A stretch of 64,000 bases of DNA. Source: Mucilaginibacter tolerans. GTDB taxonomy: Bacteria > Bacteroidota > Bacteroidia > Sphingobacteriales > Sphingobacteriaceae. Below are positions 1 to 8,855 of this stretch, piece by piece. Numbering within the stretch: position 1 is the stretch's first letter; the number at the start of each line of letters is the position of its first letter. The stretch lies in NCBI RefSeq assembly GCF_030519375.1, contig NZ_JAUMKB010000011.1:62001-126000 (forward strand). Reading direction: 5' to 3'. Made by a program: the position numbers and the translations under genes. Below the pieces are notes generated by a model, which was not told the origin of the DNA, did not search any database, and saw only the letters and a list, made by a program, of their open reading frames with translations.

Positions 1-1091
1 TGCTTGATGCGTCCGGTTACGACAATCCGGTACGGATTTTTCGATACAAATTTTATCGTATCGCCAATACTATACCCCCATAGGCCGGCAGTAGTGCTCA
101 GTAACAGGGCATAATTTTTATCCAGCTCCACATCCTGCAGACTTAACCGGGTAGGATTTTCATTGAAAAATTCCTCTGCCGGAACGAATTCATAGAACAT
201 TCCTGAGTCGGTTAGCAGCAGCAAACCTTTCTCTTTTTGCGAATCCTGGAAGGCAATAAAGCCTTCAGAGGCAGGGTAGGTTTCGATTGAATCGATCTTG
301 AAACCAATACTTTCTTCAATTCGTGCGCGGTAGGGTTCAAAATTTACCCCGCCATATACAAAAAGTTTGAAGTTTGGGAAGATATCCTTTACTTTCTTCC
401 CGCCTGTTTTTGCCGCCAGCCGGTCGAAATACATTTGGCACCAGGGCGGTATGCCCGATATCAGCCGCATATCGGCATGAAGCGTTTCTTCTACAATGGC
501 ATCCACCTTTTGCTCCCAGTCGTCTATACAATTTACGGTGTAGCTTGGCAAACGGTTCTTTTGTAAATATTTAGGTACCAGGTTTGCCACAATGCCCGAT
601 AATCTCCCTACCGAGATGCCAGCCTTTTTACTCAATACCGGACTTCCTTGCAGGAATATCATTTTGCCATCAACAAAATCAGCTTTACCAGTTTCGTGAA
701 TATAGCTCAACAGCGCATTGCGGGCAGCTTTAATGTGCTCCGGCATGCTTTCCTTGGAAATTGGAATGTATTTTATACCGGACGTGGTGCCCGATGTTTT
801 TGCCAGGTACTCAGGTTTGCCCGGCCAAAGAATGTCGGGGTCGCCGTGCGTTACCTGATCGATATAAGGCCGTAGGTCTTCATAATCACGGATCGGGACC
901 TGCTTTTTAAAATCTTCGTAAGAACTAATAGTATCAAAATGATGATCTTTCCCGAAGGCCGTGTTTTTTGCGCTTGAAATTAAATGTTGAAAGGTTTTTT
1001 GCTGAAGCGTGACAGAGTTTTGCCGGATCTTATCCAAATCCTTATTCACCCAGGCAGCGAATACTTTGCTCAATGCGGCCTTTAATCCCAT
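1..1091 (-). CDS. GH3-family acyl-adenylating protein (3' end outside window)
   Basis: The reading frame is open from an ATG at 1091 to the left edge (363 codons seen), so the C-terminus is missing; bacterial GH3 proteins are usually about 500 residues. GH3 proteins belong to the ANL adenylating superfamily; plant members join amino acids to jasmonate or auxin, while bacterial substrates are mostly unknown. Support comes from the Thr/Ser/Gly-rich ATP-binding motif KTSGTTSG near residues 98-105, the context YPASEGF further on, and VTGRIK at the window edge, where the hinge before the C-terminal lobe is expected. It starts 3 bases after the stop of the upstream membrane-protein gene, so it is the last visible gene of a leftward operon with two glycosyltransferases. 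An acyl or amino-acid ligation step in a surface-lipid pathway is inference. Confidence 0.85.
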   Translation of the reverse strand, partial: MGLKAALSKVFAAWVNKDLDKIRQNSVTLQQKTFQHLISSAKNTAFGKDHHFDTISSYEDFKKQVPIRDYEDLRPYIDQVTHGDPDILWPGKPEYLAKTSGTTSGIKYIPISKESMPEHIKAARNALLSYIHETGKADFVDGKMIFLQGSPVLSKKAGISVGRLSGIVANLVPKYLQKNRLPSYTVNCIDDWEQKVDAIVEETLHADMRLISGIPPWCQMYFDRLAAKTGGKKVKDIFPNFKLFVYGGVNFEPYRARIEESIGFKIDSIETYPASEGFIAFQDSQKEKGLLLLTDSGMFYEFVPAEEFFNENPTRLSLQDVELDKNYALLLSTTAGLWGYSIGDTIKFVSKNPYRIVVTGRIK

Positions 1092-1094
1092 CAC

Positions 1095-1823
1095 TCAATT
1101 CGTTTCGTTTAGATTGTCATCCACATCCTGGTGACTGTAAACCAATTTACGATAAGTTACTGCCAATATAATATTTACAAATGGGTAGGTGAACATGATC
1201 AAAATAGAGACGAGCGGGTAATATTGTGATATCTTAGCCGGAACGCCAATACATAATAATATAATACCCAGTATAACCAGTACCTTAAGTAAATAACCTT
1301 TAGTTAGCCTGAAACTTTGCTTCATAGATTCAATTGGGCCTGAATGGTCGTCTACAATAAAGGTATTGAAGAACATGATCCTTAAAAAAAAGTAAAGGGC
1401 TGCGATAACGCCAGCAGCTTTGATTATGTTATCAACTATTGGATATTTTTCAAGATAATCAACCAAAACAGCAAAATTGGTAATGATAAATGCCAGAATA
1501 AATGCTACTGCCAAATAACTTATTATCATTTTAAACCCGGGTAAGACTTGTTTAAATTCAAATTCGTAGTACTCGCTATCGATAAGAGTGAAGATCAGTT
1601 TATACAATCCCAAGGTAGTATAAGCTTGTGTAAGTATGAGCATGAACGACACCACCATCGTCCCCGCAAAGGCTTCAGGTGCTATAATCATTTCAATGAT
1701 TATACCTAGTAAAGACAGCAGGATAAAAGATACAACTGAAAAAACGATTATGGTGATAAAGTTCCTTTTAAACAAATACCACGAAGTTTTAAGAATATCT
1801 AAAACGGAAAAAGGGTGATACAT
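1095..1823 (-). CDS. Multi-pass inner-membrane protein of unknown function
   Basis: A 242-residue protein dominated by hydrophobic segments. The N-terminus (FSVLDILKTSWYLFKRNF) is followed by about six likely transmembrane helices, with a hydrophilic stretch around residues 80-95 and a charged C-terminal tail. The arrangement, including the repeated SF(R)LTKGYLLKV-type amphipathic linker, resembles uncharacterised membrane proteins with a DUF975- or glycerophosphodiesterase-membrane-domain-like fold, but I cannot assign a family. It lies 7 bases after the glycosyltransferase stop and 3 bases before the GH3-family start, so it is translated in the same operon. A role in carrying or flipping a lipid-linked product is only suggested by neighbours. 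Confidence 0.75.
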   Translation of the reverse strand: MYHPFSVLDILKTSWYLFKRNFITIIVFSVVSFILLSLLGIIIEMIIAPEAFAGTMVVSFMLILTQAYTTLGLYKLIFTLIDSEYYEFEFKQVLPGFKMIISYLAVAFILAFIITNFAVLVDYLEKYPIVDNIIKAAGVIAALYFFLRIMFFNTFIVDDHSGPIESMKQSFRLTKGYLLKVLVILGIILLCIGVPAKISQYYPLVSILIMFTYPFVNIILAVTYRKLVYSHQDVDDNLNETN

Positions 1824-1830
1824 AGTCGGC

Positions 1831-2799
1831 TTACGATATTTTTAATACGACGCGCTTCCAAAAATCCTGCATAAATCCAAACCCGTAGGCGATTAATTGA
1901 GTAAAGGCGGCAACAATGCTCAAAAGTGCAACTTTTACCGACTTGTTTCTCCACCACGAGTGGAAAAATATCAACAAAACGAATAGAGCGTATGCAAAGT
2001 TACACAATTCAGCTATGGGCCATTGCAAAATATTGGCTATCAGAGTAAAGAAAATTCCGAACGTAAAAATGGCCGGAAAAAAGTGTACAGCCTTTAGTTC
2101 AGACGGGAAGAATTTGTACACATTAATGCGTGCACGGCCAAAAAAATGCAGCTGTTTGTAGAACTGGAGGAAGTCGGTACGGCGCTTATGATAAACCTTG
2201 GCGTTAGGTATCAAGCCTATCTTAAATCCGGCTGAATGGATGCGGATGCTGTATTCAATATCTTCGCCGGAGCGGGTGATAATAAACCCACCTACGGTTT
2301 CCCAAACCTTGCGGGAAACACCCATGTTAAAACTGCGCGGATGAAACTGCCCAATGGCCTTCTTATTGCCGCGAATGCCACCAGTTGTAAAAGGGGAGGT
2401 CATGGAATAGCTAATTGCCTTTTGTACCGGTGTAAAAGATGGATGGGCATCATCGGGTCCGCCATAGGCATCCAGCCAGTTGGTTTTCAGGTAATCGTTT
2501 ACTATTTGCAGATAGTCAGCAGGTATCAGGCAGTCCGAATCGAAAATAATAAAATAATCGCCTTTGGCGCGCTCAAATCCATAGTTGCGGGTAAAGCCCT
2601 GGCCTTCGTTCTTTTTTACGTAGTAGCGAACGTTCAGTTTATCCTCAAAAGACTTAACGATGTCAGCCGCATCATTTACCGAACCATCCTCCAAGACCAG
2701 CACTTCAAAATCCTTGTAAGTCTGCAGCGTAAGCGACTCCAGCAATTCTTTTATTTCCTGTGGACGATTGTATAAGGGGATAATGATGGAAAAAAGCAT
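1831..2799 (-). CDS. Family 2 glycosyltransferase with C-terminal membrane helices
   Basis: A 322-residue GT-A type glycosyltransferase. The N-terminal nucleotide-sugar binding part (FSIIIPLYNRPQEI, then EDGS near residue 37) leads to the metal-binding DSD at about 87-89 in the context IIFDSDC. An acceptor-side acidic motif occurs in RSGEDIEYSIR. Three hydrophobic helices follow at roughly 225-310, so the enzyme is anchored with its catalytic domain in the cytoplasm. It probably adds a sugar to a lipid-linked or surface glycan; donor and acceptor cannot be read. It is separated from the upstream glycosyltransferase by about 140 bases holding a repeat element and is followed after 7 bases by the membrane protein. 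Confidence 0.9.
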   Translation of the reverse strand: MLFSIIIPLYNRPQEIKELLESLTLQTYKDFEVLVLEDGSVNDAADIVKSFEDKLNVRYYVKKNEGQGFTRNYGFERAKGDYFIIFDSDCLIPADYLQIVNDYLKTNWLDAYGGPDDAHPSFTPVQKAISYSMTSPFTTGGIRGNKKAIGQFHPRSFNMGVSRKVWETVGGFIITRSGEDIEYSIRIHSAGFKIGLIPNAKVYHKRRTDFLQFYKQLHFFGRARINVYKFFPSELKAVHFFPAIFTFGIFFTLIANILQWPIAELCNFAYALFVLLIFFHSWWRNKSVKVALLSIVAAFTQLIAYGFGFMQDFWKRVVLKIS

Positions 2800-2810
2800 T
2801 CTTTCTTTTT

Positions 2811-2940
2811 AGATGTGAGACGTGAGATTTGGGATGTGAGACAAAGAACTCAGAAATAAATTAAGAGTCATTAAACTGAACGAGAAACTTTCCAAAGATT
2901 TTAAAGTCTCATATCTCAAATCTAACATCTCAAATCTCAT
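2811..2940. repeat. MITE-like element with about 32-bp imperfect terminal inverted repeats
   Basis: The left end (2811-2843) is built from GATGTGAGA/GTGAGATTTG units and the right end (2904-2940) from the inverted units TCTCAAATCT/ATCTCAAATCTCAT. Over the best-aligned 21 bases the ends match at 18 positions as inverted copies. The central 60 bases hold no ORF. The right end touches the TAA stop (2940-2942) of the flanking glycosyltransferase gene. This has the look of a non-autonomous miniature element or a repeated intergenic palindrome; no transposase is present in the window. Confidence 0.6.
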
Positions 2941-3890
2941 TAAATAGTTTCCTCTACCTGGTAATGATTACGGTCATGAGAGCTGCGCGATACCAACTCG
3001 GCAACAAAGCCAGTTAAAAACATTTGTGAGCCCACTATGATAGCAACAAGCGCAATATAAAATAAAGGTTGCGTGGTTATATCGCGGTAATGCTGGTTGT
3101 GTGCTATGGAATAAAGCTTTTCACAGATCATCCATATAGCGATGATAAGACCGGTAAAGAAGCTCAAAACACCAAAACTGCCAAAAAAGTGCATAGGGCG
3201 CTTACCGAATTTCCCAACAAAAAATATCGACAGCAAGTCCAAAAAGCCATTTACAAAGCGGCTCATACCGAATTTGGTCTTGCCGTATTTGCGTGCGCGG
3301 TGTTCTACAATTTGTTCGCCTATTTTTGTAAAACCAGCCCACTTGGCTATTACCGGAATATAACGGTGCATCTCGCCATATACTTCAATATTTTTGACCA
3401 CTGCACTGCGATAAGCTTTCAAACCACAATTAAAATCGTGCAGATTTTTTATACCCGACATGCGTCGGGTAGCAGCATTGAATAATTTAGTCGGAATCGT
3501 CTTTGTTATCGGATCGTAGCGTTTGGCTTTCCAGCCGGATATCAGATCGTAATTGTCTTCGGTAATACGGCGGTACAACTGTGGTATTTCATCGGGACTA
3601 TCCTGCAGATCGGCGTCCATGGTAATTACTACACGGCCCTTTGTTGCCGCGAAGCCAACATTCAGGGCAGCCGATTTACCATAGTTACGCCTGAATTTTA
3701 TACCCCGGATAAATGGGTTACTCTGCTGCAGCTTAAGAATCATATCCCACGATCCGTCATGACTTCCGTCATCAACAAGGATAATTTCGTAAGTGAAACG
3801 GTTTTCAAGCATTACACGGCTTATCCACGATGTGAGTTCCGGTAACGATTCTACTTCATTAAACAGAGGTACTACTACTGATATATCCAT
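2940..3890 (-). CDS. Family 2 glycosyltransferase, DPM1/GtrB-like polyprenyl-phosphate sugar transferase
   Basis: A 316-residue protein counted from the ATG at 3890 (MDISVVVPLFNEVESL); the frame is open 21 codons further upstream, but homology to the GT-A fold begins at this Met. The core shows VDDGS near 39-43 and the metal-binding DAD at 92-94 (ITMDADLQDSPDE), the typical signature of dolichyl/undecaprenyl-phosphate mannose or glucose synthases. Two C-terminal hydrophobic segments (around 240-262 and 278-302) match the GtrB/ArnC layout. It likely transfers a hexose to undecaprenyl phosphate at the inner membrane. It is the first gene of the leftward operon with a second glycosyltransferase, a membrane protein and a GH3-family enzyme. 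Confidence 0.9.
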   Translation of the reverse strand: MDISVVVPLFNEVESLPELTSWISRVMLENRFTYEIILVDDGSHDGSWDMILKLQQSNPFIRGIKFRRNYGKSAALNVGFAATKGRVVITMDADLQDSPDEIPQLYRRITEDNYDLISGWKAKRYDPITKTIPTKLFNAATRRMSGIKNLHDFNCGLKAYRSAVVKNIEVYGEMHRYIPVIAKWAGFTKIGEQIVEHRARKYGKTKFGMSRFVNGFLDLLSIFFVGKFGKRPMHFFGSFGVLSFFTGLIIAIWMICEKLYSIAHNQHYRDITTQPLFYIALVAIIVGSQMFLTGFVAELVSRSSHDRNHYQVEETI

Positions 3891-4036
3891 TGATCGGGCA
3901 TGCGATTGGATGTATGTTGAATCAAGATTTTCCAAACGAGTGCAAAAATACAAAAAAACCGCTACCGTTTTGATACGTAAAAAGCCGTAGAAAATTGCTC
4001 TGATTTTTTAATATCTTGCATGCTTTATCTATAACC

Positions 4037-6652
4037 ATGAGACTCACGAAAGTTATTATTACCCTATTAGCGCTGGGTATTGCAGGCCAGGTAAAGGCAC
4101 AAACCACCGAAGACACTCCTCCAACTAAGTACGATCAGCACAAAGTATTTGATCCGCTGTTCTATCCGCCAAAGAACGGTGATGAGCGCGCGCAAAACGG
4201 TGCACCCGGATCGAAATATTGGCAAAACCGTGCAGATTACAAACTGAATGTTACCCTTGATACTGCTAAACACCGTGTAAGCGGTACCGATATTATTACT
4301 TATACCAACAACAGTCCCGGCCCATTGCCATTCCTTTGGCTGCAGGTGGATCAGAACATATATAAGGCTGATTCGCGTGGGGCCGCTACCAGCACAGTAG
4401 ACGGTGGACGAAATGGTATAAAAGAATTTACCAATGGGGATGAGATCAAATCAATTACGATCATTGGTAAAGATGGCAAAGAAGAAAAGACCGACTATAT
4501 TGTTACAGACACTCGTTTGCAAGTCAAGCTTAAAAATTCATTAGGTGGCAACGGGGGGCAGATCAAGATTAAGATCGAATATGCTTTCGATATTCCGCAG
4601 TATGGTACGGACCGTATGGGACGCATGAAAAGCAAAAATGGCTGGATATATGCCATTGCCCAATGGTATCCGAGGATGGAGGTTTATGATGATATCACCG
4701 GCTGGAATGTGATTCCATATATGGGAGCAGGCGAGTTTTATCTTGAATATGGCGATTTTGATTTTACAGTAACTGCTCCGTCTGACCTGGTTGTCGTAGG
4801 TTCCGGTGAATTAGTTAACCCTAACGAAGTCTTTACGCCTAAAATCATCAGCAGATTGTCAAAGGCTAAGGGCAGCGATAAAACAGTTTCGATAAAAGAT
4901 TCAACCGAGATAGGTAATAAAGATTTTTATCCTAAAAAAGCTAATCTGACCTGGCACTTCCTCTGCAAAAACTCACGTGATGTGTCGTGGGCCGCTTCGA
5001 GGGCCTTTATATGGGATGCGGCACGTATCAATTTGCCGAGCGGTAAAAAGGTATTAGCCCAGTCCGTTTACCCAGTAGAAAGCGCAGGAAATGAAGCCTG
5101 GGGACGTTCAACTGAATACGTAAAAGGTTGCATAGAGCTTTACTCGAATGAATGGTTTGAGTACACCTACCCGGTTGCCACTAACGTTTCCTGTAACGTA
5201 GGCGGTATGGAATATCCCGGCATAGTTTTCTGCGGATCGAATAACAAGGGTGGTGCCTTATGGGAGGTTACTAACCACGAGTTTGGCCACAACTGGTTCC
5301 CGATGATCGTAGGATCGAACGAACGTAAATATGCCTGGATGGATGAAGGCTTTAATACCTTTATTAACCAGGTGGATACCAAAGTATTCAATAACGGAGA
5401 ATATTATGAACCGCGTGACGAGGAAAAAGGTGCAGCCGGTATGTTCCCGCAGGATGCTGACGCGATAATGAATATACCTGATGTGATTCAAGCCGATTAC
5501 CTGGGTTATGCAGCCTATGATAAGCCAGCGTTGGGTTTAACCATTCTGCGTGAGCAGATTTTAGGCAAGGAGCGTTTTGATTATGCGTTCCGCACTTACA
5601 TCAAACGCTGGGCCTTTAAGCACCCAAGTCCGTGGGACTTTTTCCATACGATGGACAATGCAGCAGGCGAGGACCTGGGTTGGTTCTGGAAAGAATGGTT
5701 TACGACAACCTGGAAGTTGGATCAGGCTGTAAAAAGTATTGAATATGCAGATAAAAATCCTGAAAAAGGCTCGCTGATCACGCTTGAGAACCTGGAAGAA
5801 ATGGCCTTGCCTGTTACCCTATTTGTTAAGGAAGAAAACGGTAAAACGGGCACTATAAAATTGCCTGCCGAAATATGGGAGCGTGGTGGTACGTGGACAT
5901 TCCTGTATAAATCAACCTCAAAAGTGCTTTATGCAATTATTGACCCTGAGCATAAACTGCCGGATATCGATCCTGATAATAATTCATTCAGCAGCGTATT
6001 GGTTGAACCAGGCGTTACAGCAACTACGGTTGTAAATAAGTATTTTGATGCCATTGGCGGAGAAAGTAAGGTAAAAGGCGTTGACGACCTGACTATAACA
6101 TCCGAAGGTGATATCCAGGGTGTTCCGATTAAGAAAGTAGGCCGCTATAAATCGTCTGGCAAAGTTTATCTTGATATGGTGGCGCCATCCTATAACGGCC
6201 TTGTGGTAAATCGTATTGTGGTTAATGGCGACAGCGTTCAGCTGAGACAAATGAACAATAAAGTTCCACTGGATACACTCAGCAAAAAATACCTGAGAGC
6301 ACGTACTCATTTCTTCCCTGAACTTTCTTTTGCCAAAAAAGGGTATACAGTTCAGTTAGATCCAAGATTGCAGGTAGTAAACGGTGAGTTGGCGTACTTG
6401 CTATATGTTACTCAACCTGATGGCGTTAAAATGAGATACTATTATGACGCGCAGACAGGTTTGAAAGTAAGACAGTATATCGATATCTCTGGCGGAAGTA
6501 CTATATATGACTGGTCGGATTACCATGACGTAAATGGTGTTAAAATACCTTATACCGAAAAAACAACAGTTGTTGGTCAGCCAATAGTGTTTAAAGTTAA
6601 AGATGTTAACGTAAATAGTGGAATAGCTGACGATACTTTTAAAGACGAATAG
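4037..6652 (+). CDS. Exported M1-family zinc metallopeptidase
   Basis: An 871-residue aminopeptidase-like protein from the ATG at 4037, which begins a clear signal peptide (MRLTKVIITLLALGIAGQVKAQ); an ATG 21 bases upstream would spoil it. The zinc motif HEFGH lies at 414-418 with the third ligand Glu437 in the correct 18-residue spacing, and GGMEY at 389-393 takes the place of the GAMEN exopeptidase motif. The N-terminal beta-domain holds an NYKLNVTLD-type strand set typical of M1 proteins in Bacteroidota. The last 200 residues form an extra domain resembling outer-membrane lipoprotein-type beta sheets (DYHDVNGVKIPYTEK). It probably acts in the periplasm or at the surface trimming peptides. 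It stands alone between divergent glycosyltransferase genes and a convergent deacetylase. Confidence 0.93.
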   Translation: MRLTKVIITLLALGIAGQVKAQTTEDTPPTKYDQHKVFDPLFYPPKNGDERAQNGAPGSKYWQNRADYKLNVTLDTAKHRVSGTDIITYTNNSPGPLPFLWLQVDQNIYKADSRGAATSTVDGGRNGIKEFTNGDEIKSITIIGKDGKEEKTDYIVTDTRLQVKLKNSLGGNGGQIKIKIEYAFDIPQYGTDRMGRMKSKNGWIYAIAQWYPRMEVYDDITGWNVIPYMGAGEFYLEYGDFDFTVTAPSDLVVVGSGELVNPNEVFTPKIISRLSKAKGSDKTVSIKDSTEIGNKDFYPKKANLTWHFLCKNSRDVSWAASRAFIWDAARINLPSGKKVLAQSVYPVESAGNEAWGRSTEYVKGCIELYSNEWFEYTYPVATNVSCNVGGMEYPGIVFCGSNNKGGALWEVTNHEFGHNWFPMIVGSNERKYAWMDEGFNTFINQVDTKVFNNGEYYEPRDEEKGAAGMFPQDADAIMNIPDVIQADYLGYAAYDKPALGLTILREQILGKERFDYAFRTYIKRWAFKHPSPWDFFHTMDNAAGEDLGWFWKEWFTTTWKLDQAVKSIEYADKNPEKGSLITLENLEEMALPVTLFVKEENGKTGTIKLPAEIWERGGTWTFLYKSTSKVLYAIIDPEHKLPDIDPDNNSFSSVLVEPGVTATTVVNKYFDAIGGESKVKGVDDLTITSEGDIQGVPIKKVGRYKSSGKVYLDMVAPSYNGLVVNRIVVNGDSVQLRQMNNKVPLDTLSKKYLRARTHFFPELSFAKKGYTVQLDPRLQVVNGELAYLLYVTQPDGVKMRYYYDAQTGLKVRQYIDISGGSTIYDWSDYHDVNGVKIPYTEKTTVVGQPIVFKVKDVNVNSGIADDTFKDE

Positions 6653-6664
6653 CTTTACAAATAG

Positions 6665-6709
6665 ATTCTGAATTTTGAGATTATTTATATCCTTCTCAAA
6701 ATTCAGAAT
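6665..6709. terminator. Bidirectional hairpin between convergent genes
   Basis: A perfect 16-bp inverted repeat (arms 6665-6680 and 6694-6709, 13-base loop) lies between the stops of the M1 peptidase and the polysaccharide deacetylase. It ends just before the deacetylase stop codon. There is no long U-run, so it may stabilise 3' ends as well as terminate. Confidence 0.65.
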
Positions 6710-6711
6710 TC

Positions 6712-8055
6712 TTAAGCTTTTGAAAGCATGATAGAAATGCTATTGGGTTCAGCCTGATAAAGTACATAACTACCTTTTTCATCCTTTTTAACTTGCAGCT
6801 GATGCGTGTGCTTACCTTGTGTGACTTTCACATTTTTCCAGCCTGAAGGAACATAAGTTTTAAGGGTTAAAGGCAAATAATACATGCTTTTTTCCAGTGA
6901 ATGATCAAGAGACACGCTTATCTTCCCGCCCTTATTATTCGCAGTCACTTTTGAGGATTCACGCTCACGCATGTAACGGGTCACATCACCGAACGTGGCA
7001 ACCCAAAGGTTATCTTCTTTGCTTCTGATATAATGGAAATATTCATCCAGCATCGTGCTTGAAAGGGCTTCATAACCCATGCCATCGATACCGTGAAATA
7101 CCAGTACCAGCCAGGTGTCTTTCCTGGCTGCCGTAGTATCGACCCACGATTTCATTAATGACAAAGGTGTTTTAGTGGTGCCGCCACGTTGCCATTGTAC
7201 GTAATCTTTGTTATTTGGTCCCGGTGTTACGTTGCTGGCACGATCGATCTCTTTTAGCCATGATTCGGGCATACGGTTCCGCAATGCCGGATAAATTTTA
7301 TAGGCGATCTGCATTACCCGGTCGTTTTCGTAACCATAAGGCACCTCGCACGAGAAAGTGTATTTGGGGCCAAGATGAGTTAATATCTCTTCTTTACTTT
7401 TTTCCAATTCGTATTTGATGTTGGCCTCGTCCAGACCGGGCATAGTAGCGTGGGTAATAGAGTGGCTGGCGATTTCATAACCTTCTGCTGCATCTTTCTT
7501 AAAATCTTCCCATGTAGAGCCCACGGCTTCCTTATACTCAGGGCAAGGCTCATAACCGGATTTGAAATCATCATGGCGAACCTTTGTGTACAAAGAATCT
7601 ATCAATTTAAAGGCCTTATCTTTTTTACCCGAATCATACATGCTACCTGCTTTTGTGTGATAGCTTATAGTGCCTTTATAGCCCAGATAACCCGCGGCTG
7701 AGCATCGCTCTAAAAAATTCTGGTCATTTGTCGGGGTAGTAGCAGATTCTTTGATGATCTCAGCAACCGGTCTGCCCACAAATTTGCCACGATATTTTGA
7801 ACCGCTAATGGGGCCGGTAATAACAAAGAAAGTCGCCGGCATTTTTATTTTTTCCATAACAGGCAGTGCCTTCAAAAATTGGTTCCTTGACGCATCATCA
7901 TAGGTGATAGAGACAGCACCATTTTTACCATACTGCCATTCCGTAACGGATGTAGCGCCAATTACAAATTGCTGAGAAAAACAAAATAACGCCTGGCAGC
8001 TAAAGATTGGAGCAAGAAACAGGCATTTCGGGTTTATTGGTTTGAGAAAATGCAT
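6712..8055 (-). CDS. Exported polysaccharide deacetylase (NodB-like)
   Basis: A 447-residue protein from the ATG at 8055; a TTG two codons earlier is a less likely start. A hydrophobic segment (CLFLAPIFSCQALFCFS) at the N-terminus suggests export. The NodB/CE4 core is visible: the catalytic-base and metal motif TYDDAS (Asp53-Asp54) and the second metal motif HSITH (His198, His202). The usual fold is followed by about 100 residues of beta-rich C-terminal sequence. Such enzymes remove acetyl groups from GlcNAc-containing glycans. A TATATTTG -7-like box (8059-8066) sits only 3 bases upstream of this ATG, so the mRNA might be leaderless or the box may be chance. Confidence 0.88.
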   Translation of the reverse strand: MHFLKPINPKCLFLAPIFSCQALFCFSQQFVIGATSVTEWQYGKNGAVSITYDDASRNQFLKALPVMEKIKMPATFFVITGPISGSKYRGKFVGRPVAEIIKESATTPTNDQNFLERCSAAGYLGYKGTISYHTKAGSMYDSGKKDKAFKLIDSLYTKVRHDDFKSGYEPCPEYKEAVGSTWEDFKKDAAEGYEIASHSITHATMPGLDEANIKYELEKSKEEILTHLGPKYTFSCEVPYGYENDRVMQIAYKIYPALRNRMPESWLKEIDRASNVTPGPNNKDYVQWQRGGTTKTPLSLMKSWVDTTAARKDTWLVLVFHGIDGMGYEALSSTMLDEYFHYIRSKEDNLWVATFGDVTRYMRERESSKVTANNKGGKISVSLDHSLEKSMYYLPLTLKTYVPSGWKNVKVTQGKHTHQLQVKKDEKGSYVLYQAEPNSISIMLSKA

Positions 8056-8130
8056 ACTCAAATATAACCATCAGCAGGTATGCATAAAATATTGCACACA
8101 ATTGTTACTTATAACAAGTAACAGATAAAA

Positions 8131-8775
8131 TCACATTGTAATGACGGTACCTATGCGGTGACCATCAAATGAAATAGGGTGCTTTTCAAGAAAGTTTCTC
8201 AGTTTAGTGCCGTTATGTTTTTCAGCATGGTACATGAATCCGTCGAATATTAACAGAAAGCCACCTTGCATCAAAATAGACTCTCCATAGCCCCGCATAA
8301 TCGGAGAATGACGCGAATCGCCTACGAGTTTCAGATAGGTACCTGTGCCCAAATAAGCAATATCAAGTGCGCCATTGATTAGAAATATTTTTTCAAGTTT
8401 CTTTTGCTGTTCCAGCGTTTCTGCAGCGGTCAGATTTTTCTTCCTGTATTTTTGAACGCTGGCATAGCCTAATAAAGCGGTACCGAAATCAACAGCGCCC
8501 CAGATGGTGTTCATCTGAAAGAAATATTGCCCTTCGCGACTGACTCCCTTAGAAGAAGTAACCTGAGTACCACCTAAATTCGTATATGTAGTTGTGCCCT
8601 TATTATTCCAACCCCATATAGCTCCTGTACCCAAATTAACTGCACCCCAGACACCTAATACCTTCATTCCTGATGAAGTGGTATTAATACGCAGGTTGTT
8701 ATAATATTTTAGCGAGTCCTGCGCAAAGGCAGAAGTGCAAAACAGGATAAGAATTATGACAAAGGTTTTTTTCAT
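8131..8775 (-). CDS. Small exported membrane-associated protein of unknown function
   Basis: A 214-residue protein with a cleavable signal peptide (MKKTFVIILILFCTSAFAQ). After it come hydrophobic Gly/Ala-rich segments (KVLGVWGAVNLGTGAIWG, YFFQMNTIWGAVDFGTALLGY, FLINGALDIAYLGTG) that repeat the pattern W-G-A-V-(N/D)-(L/F)-G-T, hinting at an internal duplication. This resembles a small Bacteroidota family, possibly DUF6992, but I am not certain of the number. It is transcribed leftward and separated by 75 bases from the deacetylase gene. Confidence 0.75.
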   Translation of the reverse strand: MKKTFVIILILFCTSAFAQDSLKYYNNLRINTTSSGMKVLGVWGAVNLGTGAIWGWNNKGTTTYTNLGGTQVTSSKGVSREGQYFFQMNTIWGAVDFGTALLGYASVQKYRKKNLTAAETLEQQKKLEKIFLINGALDIAYLGTGTYLKLVGDSRHSPIMRGYGESILMQGGFLLIFDGFMYHAEKHNGTKLRNFLEKHPISFDGHRIGTVITM

Positions 8776-8855
8776 CGGAGTTTTGTCCGTTCTTTTTAAA
8801 ATTAAGTAAAAATAATAAATAAGAGTTAATGGTTTGAGGTTAAACGGTACTTAGT

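Noticed and set aside
2236..2775. 179-codon open frame antisense to a glycosyltransferase
   Set aside because: It mirrors the GT-A domain coding sequence; the real gene on the other strand has clear motifs.
3891..3953. 21-codon N-terminal extension of the second glycosyltransferase
   Set aside because: The extension is not hydrophobic and does not match the GT-A fold, which begins at the ATG 3890.
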